This document shows positions 51,723 to 64,000 of a stretch of DNA of 64,000 nucleotides, piece by piece. The notes below the pieces were generated by a model, which was given only the letters and a program-made list of their open reading frames with translations, had not been told where the DNA came from and ran no database searches. Numbering within the stretch: position 1 is the first letter of the stretch; each line of letters starts with the position of its first letter. Source of the stretch: Alviniconcha marisindica (Eukaryota > Mollusca > Gastropoda > Provannidae). Where the stretch lies: contig JABMCL010002225.1 of the NCBI GenBank assembly GCA_018857735.1, positions 160,001 through 224,000 of the forward strand, given 5' to 3'. The position numbers were made by a program, and so were the translations under genes.

Positions 51723-52380
51723 TTGCAGGACAAAATGCACTGAACACAGGTGTTGCACAATGTTGCCTCTGTGAGTGTACATAGTGTTGAGCACAAGAGC
51801 TTATGCTTATGTCAACCAGGGAAAGATGCCAAAGAGGCTTCGGTAAGTTTCAGGCCAGATGTGTCACTTGCTTAATTCTACTAAACTTCAAAGAGAGACT
51901 GCAGTCGTAGGGAAATAAAAATCTGAAACAGAATGTTTTGTGGTTTGATAAAGGGAATTTAAAAAAAAAAATGCATACTGTGTGTCTGTGTTAAAATAAA
52001 TAAGCGTTTCAACCGTTTTGTGTTTAGATCCACTAAACTTCACTCACAAAACTAGTTTTCTCAATTTTCTGCGCAGGCATATTCATCTGCCAACTGACAT
52101 TAAAGTGTGCACATGAATTTGTCTTGAGGGCACTTGTTTCATACACATGTAAATTGAACAGTATACACCCAAACACAAGTTCAGTTGTAAATAATGGTAC
52201 AGGAACCACCCCCATGCAATACTACACAGGTAGTTGGAGTGCAAGAAGGGCCATGTACAAACTGGTATTGCAAGAATCATTTAAATTTGGCTTTACTGTA
52301 CCATTGCAGGACACCACCTCAAGGCTGGTGACACTTCTTCAAAGTTCATCCATGATCAGCATAACTGGCCATTATTGACG
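51723..52380. other. Spacer with a family D remnant
   Basis: AATCTGAAACAGAATG, TAAAGGGAATTT, AAAATAAATAAGCGTTTCAA and TTTTGTGTTTAGATCCAC (about 51921-52032) match the part downstream of the foldback hairpin at 42.5 kb. No gene is recognised. Confidence 0.45.
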
Positions 52381-52419
52381 TTTGAGGGGTTGTGAAGAAA
52401 AAGAAAAAGAAAAAAAAAC

Positions 52420-52441
52420 TGGGGGGGGGGGGGGGGGGGGG
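52420..52441. repeat. Poly-G run
   Basis: About 21 G, inside the 3'UTR of the LINE relic. Confidence 0.97.
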
Positions 52442-52458
52442 AGCAGTTGTGACTATCT

Positions 52459-52940
52459 GAGGATTGACAGCCTCGCAATGAAGGTGTCATGGGAAGGGGG
52501 ATGCACTCTCTCTTGGAGGAGGGCATTCCAGTCCTTCACTGTTTGGGGAAAAATGGAGAACTGCCTGAGGTCAGTGTGGCAGGTGTACTGTCGGTAAGTC
52601 CTGTTGTGTCCTTTTCTTGATCTGGTGGCCTGATGTGGCTTAGGCTCTTGACAGCAGCAAGTCTGTTGACGACCTTGTAGAACATGGCCAGACGCGTCAC
52701 ATACCTCTGATGTTCAAGGATGGGCCAGTTCAGTCGACCAATCATATCGACAACACATGCTGTGTGTCCCAGAGGATGAAGTGAGCAGCTCTTCTTTGGA
52801 CTATCTCGATCCTTGAGGTGTCCTTTGTGTGAGATCCCAGACAGTGCTGGCATACTCCAGGAGAGGCCTCACAAGTGACTGAGTCTGAATCAGCACTCAA
52901 TAAAACTATAATTATGGAATATAATGACAGAAATTTAATC
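52459..52940 (-). mobile_element. Non-LTR retrotransposon relic, reverse-transcriptase C-terminus
   Basis: The minus strand reads, over two frames, IEIVQRRAAHFI, then the MIGRLNWPILEHQRYVTRLA and MFYKVVNRLAAV segments, then DLRQFSIFPQTVKDWNALL and ending FIARLSILR with a TAG at about 52459. This order is the standard C-terminal region of CR1/Jockey/L2-type elements. At least one frameshift separates the parts (between about 52600 and 52750), so it is dead. The 5' part is absent. Confidence 0.8.
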
Positions 52941-53157
52941 ATAATTATATGGCATCTGTGTTCAGAACCATTTTGGAACTTAACACATTCTGAGGAAGAG
53001 AAAAATCAGACCATGGTTGTCAGTCTTTGTTTGAGTTTTTAAAAGGAAGTGAAACTAAAGAAGAAAACAAAGTTGGGGGTGATGGGCTATTTGAGAGATA
53101 CATGTTAATGACTGGATAACTACTTCATATAATTGCAAATGTCAGGTACATTCAGAG

Positions 53158-53273
<116 letters not shown>

Positions 53274-53425
53274 CCTGATTGATACAAATCTGACCCGTTC
53301 AAAGGCATAAGAACAGAAAGCAGCCTGAGAAATCGGTATTGCAAAAGGGCAAACGACTGCATCGCTGGATGCATAAATCTATTTGCTGTAAATTACCGCT
53401 TATTTGGGTAGAAAGATGATGTTTC

Positions 53426-53549
53426 ACTTCCGGGTCATGATGAACTTTGCCAGCCGAAGTTTACGGCTGTTACGGTTGCGTTTAAATACTCAAACACAGC
53501 CACACTTTTTGTGCCACAGGTGATACTGTTGAAACCCCCGAAAGATTAC
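53426..53549 (+). promoter_or_regulatory. Probable promoter and 5'UTR exon of the SOCS-box gene
   Basis: ACTTCCGG at 53426-53433 is an ETS site on the minus strand. GC-richer, CG-containing sequence follows, then a donor-like TTAC|GTACGT at 53549/53550. The coding exon at 55939 starts with an acceptor, so an upstream untranslated exon must exist. This is the best candidate in the interval. Confidence 0.4.
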
Positions 53550-53558
53550 GTACGTGGC

Positions 53559-53561
<3 letters not shown>

Positions 53562-53605
<44 letters not shown>
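53562..53605. repeat. (TG)n microsatellite
   Basis: About 21 TG units, 12 bp after the candidate donor. Confidence 0.97.
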
Positions 53606-53608
<3 letters not shown>

Positions 53609-53649
53609 CTGTAAGAGAGAGAGAGAGACGTGTGTGTGTACTGTTGTAC

Positions 53650-54486
53650 TAATTACTAATAGTGCTGTCGCTGGCCGGTTTGGCCTTTAAAAAAAAAAAA
53701 AAAAAAAAAATTATTGGAAGAAGACGGGCAAAGGTGGAGCTCACTCCCCGCCACCTGCATTGACATGGTAACTGCAGATTTTGCCGACGCTCGTCTTGGA
53801 TAATCTCATTCTCACAGTCACACTCACAGTTCCACGTTTGACAATGTCAGTTTCACAATCACAGTGATGTTTAAAAAAAAAAAAAAAAAAAAGTTTTTAT
53901 GTGTCGCCACAGACTAGGCACTCAAAGGCAAGTTCTCTTTGAGCAGTAGTCATTACCAGTCCCCATCTACCGCTGGCTTGCAATGAAATTTTGTTTTGTT
54001 TTTGCAGGAAACAGATTTAGACTATCAGTATCACTATCTCTGTATCAGTATCACTGTCTCAGTCATCCAAACATTTTATTTAGAAGAAATATATAATTTC
54101 TTCTGACAAATGACCACCATTCTCTGGTTGAGTACACTGTCATTAAAAAAGAAGAAGAAAAAAATGTAACTGGTATAACTATAAGGGTCTGGCAAATGGA
54201 TTTGATTCTACTTAGTGTTCTAAAGATTTTCAAAACTGTGCTTCTATGTTAAAACATTCAGTGTCTGAAACAAGAGAAAGTGAAGCATGCAGAGATTGTG
54301 TGTGTGTGCGTGTGTGTCACTGACAGAGAGAGACCCAGATGGTCAGACTCGGAGAGCTTGGACAAGAGTGGGCAGTGGATTGTAACATGTACACAATGGT
54401 GAAGCTGTGTGTGTGTGCGCATATGCATGCACGCTCATGCGTGTGAGTGTTCAAACAAAGTTTATTACACTTCACAGTCAATGAGT

Positions 54487-54537
<51 letters not shown>

Positions 54538-54596
54538 CCTCTGATAAAAGGTGTTCTAGAACTAGTAGAAGTAGAATAGCCCTGGTCTGTTTACAA

Positions 54597-54648
<52 letters not shown>

Positions 54649-55448
54649 TATTATTCTTTTTATCTTTCTACAAATGTACAATTATAGGTGTGGTTGCTTT
54701 TATTCAGTATTATTATTATATATTATATATATTGATTAGAAATCAAAGTAAAAAATAGCAGCCTTGGTTTCCAGGATGAGGACTAAAAAGAAAAGAAAAC
54801 AAATATGATGAAAATCAAGGAAAGGCAGCTTCTAAAAGGGGGAGAGGATGATGTGGGGTGTCTGATTTCAACTCATAAAAGAGTCATAAATATATATATT
54901 ATATAATATCAATACATGTGGAAACATAGAAGAATAGTCACCCCACGAAGGAACTGCTTGAGGAGAGATGCTTTTTGATTCACTGTCTTCCTCTCCTCTG
55001 TGAGCGGTTCATCCAATGGTGTTGCAGCCACAGCATCAGTTCAGGATCACAGTCACCCAGGCCTCACAGTGCTCTGTGTGTGTCCACATACTGGAGTTTG
55101 TCTAGGGAGTGCAGGGTGTTTACCAGATCCAGAATTTTCCGCAATGTCTAATTTATGCACTGTGTGGTGAGGTGGTTCATGGACTTGCAATAAGTTGTGT
55201 TGGTTATTTGTCCATTTGAAAGGATTCCGCTCATACCTGGTCTTTGCCTTGATGATATGGGTACAGATCTTTTCATGGTGGTGCTGAAGTAATGACAAAT
55301 GGTGGCAGTATGCTGCAGACCTGTATAAACCTTGTCCACACACTTCAAATTTGCTTTAATTGTTGGTAGATGGTCATGTTAAGTCATGGACTTTTGGGAT
55401 GATCACACCTACTCCTTCATCTTTTACTTCTCACTTTCTCTCTCCTTT

Positions 55449-55506
<58 letters not shown>

Positions 55507-55930
55507 TGATCATAAGGCATCATCAAACTATGTTTCAAATTCAAGTTTCAATCCTACCTTGGACAAGTAATATTATTTTATTTTATCAATTTATGTAGTT
55601 CAAACAACCCATTCATCTCCATTGCTGCCAGTACCATTGTCACTGGGTTAGGGAGAAGAAGAAAAAAGATGGGGGGGGAGGGGGGGGTGTTAGTGCATCA
55701 TCCCATCAGCACACCGGTCCTTTGGTTTTGGGATGGATGCCACAGATCTATCTGTTAAAGTCAGTCATCCCATCTTCCCATTTTTAAGCATTCTTAGAAG
55801 CACGGAGAGGTCTGTCCATACATTACTCTAAAAAAAGACTGCTGGTGTTCACCTTTGAATTTAAAACTTAATGTATTCATAAATATGTCGTCTCAGAACC
55901 AGTGTCTAATGTCAATTTTGTTTATTTTCT
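53650..55930 (+). other. Probable 5'UTR intron of the SOCS-box gene
   Basis: It contains poly-A runs (53689-53710, 53873-53892), (TA)n at 54491-54534, (CT)n-(TA)n at 54597-54644, and (GA)n at 55454-55502. Minus-strand frames at 55053-55348 have no recognised domain. No gene is called inside. Confidence 0.5.
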
Positions 55931-55988
55931 GATTGCAGGATAGCAACACTAAGTCAGTTGAGCAAGTGCTGTGAACTGGGGTAAAACA

Positions 55989-57740
55989 ATGGATGTCTTG
56001 ACGTTCACACAGAAAGTAAAAGAGGCTCTTGTGGAAAGCCAGTTGGATGAAGCAAGGCATCTTATTGAGATTCATGCAGAACATTTCCCAAGGGAAACAG
56101 AGGAACTGCTATGCGAAGGCATTTGCAACAGGCAGGTGCATTTCCAGTGGGTGAAGACCGTGAACGGCATTGTGCAGTTCAGACCAGCGCTGATCCAGAC
56201 AGCTGTGAAAGGGAAGCAGTGGACCATTGTTATGAATGCACTAGATTCTGAGTGGGCTTGTGTCGTTCTCAGTCATTTGAGTCACAGCAAAGACGACACA
56301 TCTTCGTTTGTCGAAGAACTGTGTTGTGTGCGTCTTAGAGATGAAATGCGAAAGTTTTGTTTGCTTGTGGTCATGGCCGGCTTGTTAGACTTGCTGAAGG
56401 AGATTGTTTCATGTGTGGGAAAGTTTGATAGCCAATATTGTGGGGATATTCACCCCACTCACCGCGCTCTCTATTCGTTGATTTACAAGAGTCTTGTGAA
56501 AGATTGTGCCAAAGACAAGATGGTTGAAGTCTATGACGCTATCAGTGAAGATGAGAGGTACCCCTGCCAGTATCTAAGCACGCTTCTGGCCGCTCGCCTC
56601 AACAAGTGGAAGCAGGTGACGAGCGCGGTGAGGACGGGGCGGGTTGTGCTGCTGAAAGGCTCCGATGACGTCTTCTTCCGTGCAATGAACCGCAGGGCAT
56701 GGGGGTGCGCAGCTCAAATTTTACAGAGTGTCATGCTCGTGAAAGATGTCGTTGAAACCGACATTTTGCTGGACATACAGTTCAAAGCCGAGGTCTGCTT
56801 GATGCGAAGAAGGGGATTTAGTGCCCTAGTGTTGATGCCGTTTCTCCGACTGTGTGTGCGCGAGAAGCTGTATGCTGCTGGTGCACTGGTGGCTGCTTGG
56901 GCGAGAAGATGGGGCATTGTGAAAGTCCTGCTTGGTCACCTCCAGCAGGGAACAGCTGACAACGCTAACACCATTGTGCTGGAAGAAGTGATGAAGAACC
57001 GCAAGTTCAGACTGGTTTATGACTGGCTTCAGTGCCCAACTCAACAAAACCTCTGGCCAGCGTATGTGGACTGTGTGCTGTGGGAGGCCACGGTCAACTG
57101 CAAGAACCACGAGGCCCACGCTTTAGTGGAGCAGCTGATGGATAAATGTGAGGATGCAAGCCTCTTGGGGCAAGTGTTTTACCACATCATCCTGTACTGT
57201 CAGTCAGACCTCCTGCAAAAGTTCCTGGCCAAGGATCTCCTGCAGCGCTCAGACGACTTGGAGTTTGCCCTGCATTGCGCAGTAGACATGTTCGGGTCCA
57301 CCTGGACCCGGAGCAACCATTGCCAGTCACACCCACGTTATCAGATGCTGCTCAGATGCCTGGAGGCCGGTTGCTCCAACCTACTGTGCGGTTCCACAAA
57401 GCTCCCAACTCCTATGGACGTGGCGGTGAAGCTTGGACTGATGCCAGTGATTCGCCTGTTTTACCACACCGGGGCCACCTCCAGCGCGGTCCTCCACAGC
57501 ATACACCGTAGACTGGAAAGCGACAGCGAAAGTGAACCCAAAGGTGATGCGGCAGAAGTGAAGAGTTTCTTCCAGCACGTGACAGACACTCCCCGTTCTC
57601 TGAGTAGTATGTGTTGCATCAGCTTGTCACGGCTGATTGGCTGCAGCGCTGACCGGAAACACCGCGCCCTCCAGTTGGGTCTGCCGGTTAGCTTGACTAG
57701 GAAGGTTCTCTTCATCGATGACCTTTATCACCAGAACTGA
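55989..57740 (+). CDS. Ankyrin-like / SOCS-box protein (583 aa, single coding exon)
   Basis: The start ATG at 55989 sits in an AAACAATGG context, 50 bp after a clear acceptor (TTTTCTGATTGCAG, exon from 55939). The coding part is one exon. Residues 534-583 look like a SOCS box: TPRSL, then a BC box S537-L-x3-C542-x3-L546, later LGLPVSL and a final YHQN; the Cullin-5 LPxP motif is degenerate (LGLP). SOCS boxes bind elongins B/C and Cullin-5, so the protein would be a ubiquitin-ligase adaptor. Residues 474-496 (TPMDVAVKLGLMPVIRLFYH onward) read as one ankyrin-type repeat, placed before the box as in ASB proteins. Residues 1-470 are helix-rich by eye, with LL/AL-rich blocks that may be diverged ankyrin or other helical repeats; I do not recognise them. 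Codon use is normal with no breaks. It converges on the receptor gene downstream. SOCS box is likely; substrate unknown. Confidence 0.8.
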   Translation: MDVLTFTQKVKEALVESQLDEARHLIEIHAEHFPRETEELLCEGICNRQVHFQWVKTVNGIVQFRPALIQTAVKGKQWTIVMNALDSEWACVVLSHLSHSKDDTSSFVEELCCVRLRDEMRKFCLLVVMAGLLDLLKEIVSCVGKFDSQYCGDIHPTHRALYSLIYKSLVKDCAKDKMVEVYDAISEDERYPCQYLSTLLAARLNKWKQVTSAVRTGRVVLLKGSDDVFFRAMNRRAWGCAAQILQSVMLVKDVVETDILLDIQFKAEVCLMRRRGFSALVLMPFLRLCVREKLYAAGALVAAWARRWGIVKVLLGHLQQGTADNANTIVLEEVMKNRKFRLVYDWLQCPTQQNLWPAYVDCVLWEATVNCKNHEAHALVEQLMDKCEDASLLGQVFYHIILYCQSDLLQKFLAKDLLQRSDDLEFALHCAVDMFGSTWTRSNHCQSHPRYQMLLRCLEAGCSNLLCGSTKLPTPMDVAVKLGLMPVIRLFYHTGATSSAVLHSIHRRLESDSESEPKGDAAEVKSFFQHVTDTPRSLSSMCCISLSRLIGCSADRKHRALQLGLPVSLTRKVLFIDDLYHQN

Positions 57741-57845
57741 TGCATCAAATGAACTGAACTTCGCAAAAACAGATGCAACCCCAGTGTATGTAATATATAT
57801 ATTTGAAAGTGGCAACCCCAGCAAAATGATGTGTGCCTTAACAAA

Positions 57846-57981
<136 letters not shown>

Positions 57982-57999
57982 TACACACATTTTCACAAA

Positions 58000-58290
58000 G
58001 AGAGGCAAATTCTAGTTTATTAAATTGGCTTGCTTTAAATATATAAGAATACGAGTTACATGAAAGGAAAAATCTGATGTGGGCGTTTAATAGGCTGGAG
58101 TCTTTTTCAACTTCTAAATAATTATGATCCGAGTCCGTGTAATTTTGCAGTAAGTATGTGTGTGGGGGAGGGGGCGCTTTTTTTTTACAAAGCAAGGCAA
58201 AATCTCGTTGATTAAACTGGCGTGCATTGAATATATATGATAATAATACGAGTTAAGTGAACGGAAAATCTGATGTGGGTGTTTACTACC
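58000..58290 (+). repeat. ~95-bp direct duplication, copies 190 bp apart
   Basis: 58003-58090 and 58190-58283 share AGGCAAA, TTTATTAAA/TTGATTAAAC, ATACGAGTTA and AAATCTGATGTGGG(C/T)GTTTA in order. Confidence 0.8.
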
Positions 58291-58450
58291 AAATTTGACT
58301 AAGCACACAATAGAGCCAGGTAGGCGACTTGCGGGAGGTAGTCTTCTTCTTTTTTCTCCTTTTTTAAACTTTCAGATGTAACCCGAGTACCCATAACCTG
58401 GCAAAAGGTCAATGGAAATTATCGTTAAGCACACAGAACTTGGTTATTAA

Positions 58451-58467
58451 AATAAAAATTAATAAAA
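58451..58467 (+). terminator. Candidate poly(A) signals of the SOCS-box gene
   Basis: AATAAA occurs at 58451 and 58461. ATTAAA at 58019 is an alternative much closer to the stop. Confidence 0.35.
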
Positions 58468-58469
58468 GC

Positions 58470-59640
58470 CCCCTGAACTGCAAAGGAGTTTTTTTTCTTT
58501 TTTCTTCTTTTCTTTCCTTTAATTTTTTTTTTCTTTTTATTTTTATTTCCCCTATTCTAGCGTAAAGATGGTTGCGTTAGATGGTGTGTGTGTGTGTGTT
58601 AACCACCATAAGTGGTCGACACGGATATGCATAACAAATCCCTACTTACAGTAAACAAATTCTTGTTCACCACGTCGTGCCGCCTCTCGGCAATAATAAA
58701 AATCCAACAGGTGTGTAAAATCGCCGCTGGACGCAGGTGGTAATTAAAAAGAAAAAAAGAAAAAAAAGTCTACCCCATGACACAACGAGCCAAGCAGCAG
58801 TCTGACAAACTTTAGGCGCTTGATTTTCAATCTGCTGAGTTTTCACCTATTTTGCAAAAATGGTGAAATACGCGCTGGCTTCACGATTTTTTACTGTGCG
58901 AAGGACAAAAATATTCTTGGGTGGTAAAAATATATGAGTGTCTGCAAGCGTCAGGATGGCAAACAAACACACAAAAGACATGGATCACAAGTATGGATCA
59001 AAGAAATGAATGCGAGTGATTTTGTTGTTTTATTCGAGGATAAAAGGTCACAGGGTTATCTGCATGAAACAACATACAATATACAGTTTCTTTTCCCTGA
59101 ATATTTACTCGTAGTTAGGGCTATCTATGCGAAAAGACACGTGTACAAAAATAAATAAACAACAACCAAAGTTGCTAATCACGTACAAGTATAGCGTCTA
59201 AAATAATAATCTAAGTTTTATCTGTTTGGTAATAACGTTTCAGAGTCTACAACCCCTGCCCGAAAATATTCCAAGTGGCCTGATATTTTGAATATTTTCT
59301 GAGTCTTGGGATGTTAAAAAATATACTAAGTTCTGAAATGCCGAAAAATAGTCTGTCTAAGCCTGTAGACCGCTCATGCCTCTACACCTATAGCGACAAC
59401 AAAATGGAAAAATTAATAAAAAATAACATAACTGTCAAACTTGTTTCAGTCTTCTCCTCAATTGCACCACTCAGTATCGGCCATAGCGGCGTGTGTATGT
59501 ACATGTATGGATGGTTGTGCTTGCATACCTTTGTGTATCATTTTGCAAGATGGAAAACATTTTAGTCTTGGTCAGATTTATATGCCTGCTGATGAAGTTT
59601 TATTTAGAGGAAAGGTGGAATCATTGCAGAACTGAACTCC
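58470..59640. other. Spacer between convergent genes
   Basis: AT-rich, with short frames only. TTTATT at about 59599 could be a poly(A) signal for the minus-strand receptor. Confidence 0.45.
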
Positions 59641-59649
59641 AACCCTCTG

Positions 59650-59719
59650 TCTGTCTGTCTGTCTCTGTCTCTGTCTGTCTGTCCATCCGTCCGTCCGTCT
59701 CTCTCTCTCTCTCTCTGTC

Positions 59720-59785
<66 letters not shown>

Positions 59786-59791
59786 TCTCTC

Positions 59792-59865
<74 letters not shown>
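59650..59865. repeat. (TCTG)n / (CT)n microsatellite
   Basis: Alternating TCTG and CT blocks. Confidence 0.97.
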
Positions 59866-59867
<2 letters not shown>

Positions 59868-60218
59868 ATTGTACTCCGTAAGACTCCCAAATTCTCAGCG
59901 CCGCGAGCATGCGGCCGGCTCGTACAAAGTTGGCACGTTCTACAGGTCAGGGATCGATTGACGGATTATTTTTTTAAATAACCAAAACAGCCAGTCGCTA
60001 TGTTATGCTGTATGAAATTGCAGAAATTTGATCCGGAAACTGAACATTGCAGCAAAAGTTTGGCATCATTGCATGCATTTTATAATGTTTGAACTGATAG
60101 CTCTTTTCAGTTCCCCTGACTGACGACGGCAAAAGCAGGAACAGCACTAGTAAAAACATGCTGATCCCTGCAAGTTCTGTTCTCTTCGCGTTTGATTTTC
60201 TTGACTTCCTCTGAGACG

Positions 60219-63874
<3,656 letters not shown>

Positions 63875-64000
63875 CTGTGAACGGGAAAAAACAAACACAG
63901 GATGATTAATTATTCTTTAGAACTTCATGTACTCAGTACATTAATGATTAAATACTAAGTAACGTTGGTGTAAATTTGGTGAAGGAAGCGTGACATTTTA

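Noticed and set aside
55053..55348. Minus-strand frames of 96 and 66 codons upstream of the SOCS-box gene
   Set aside because: They overlap in different frames with no known domain. A decayed transposon gene is possible but cannot be supported.
57275..57578. Alternative frames inside the SOCS-box gene
   Set aside because: Shadows of the 583-residue frame.

Overview
The window is animal genomic DNA, most likely from a mollusc and plausibly a gastropod. Genes are intron-rich, splice sites are canonical GT-AG, and introns and spacers are full of microsatellites, minisatellites, tRNA-derived SINEs and LINE tails. The gastropod placement is an inference from the style of the repeats. There is no prokaryotic, plasmid or CRISPR content.

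Layout: (1) 1-12.3 kb is repeat-rich spacer. It holds a small broken THAP-domain gene (793-1080) behind a compact ETS/CRE/YY1 promoter, two copies of a tRNA-derived SINE (one with an internal 40-bp unit expanded about 17-fold), and an array of 17 short palindromes centred on TCGCGA. (2) 12,529-47,928 (+) is a complete 14-exon PYROXD1 gene coding for 495 residues; every exon, phase and splice site can be read. Its introns carry a ~2.27-kb terminal-inverted-repeat transposon in two opposite copies, LINE 3' ends, SINEs, a foldback element and several minisatellites. (3) 48.2-53.4 kb is repeat spacer with a ~630-bp inverted-repeat element and a LINE reverse-transcriptase C-terminal relic. (4) 55,989-57,740 (+) is a single-exon coding region for a 583-residue protein. 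It has a terminal ankyrin-like repeat and a C-terminal SOCS box, and so is probably a Cullin-5 ubiquitin-ligase adaptor. It is preceded by a spliced 5'UTR. (5) 60,219-63,874 (-) is the 3' half of a single-pass membrane receptor: one transmembrane exon and a ~208-residue tyrosine-rich cytoplasmic tail. Its extracellular exons lie beyond the right edge, and it converges on the SOCS-box gene.

The main biological interest is how repeats touch splicing signals. Exon 13 of PYROXD1 sits at the end of a ~63-bp minisatellite that copies its own 3' splice site three times upstream. Exon 11 has a (TG)n tract running into its acceptor. The receptor gene has a 44-bp triplication that copies an exon end and its 5' splice site. 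The opposed transposon copies in introns 3 and 12 could pair in the pre-mRNA around exons 4-12. The genes look functionally independent: an oxidoreductase, a probable E3 adaptor, a signalling or scavenger receptor, and a THAP relic.
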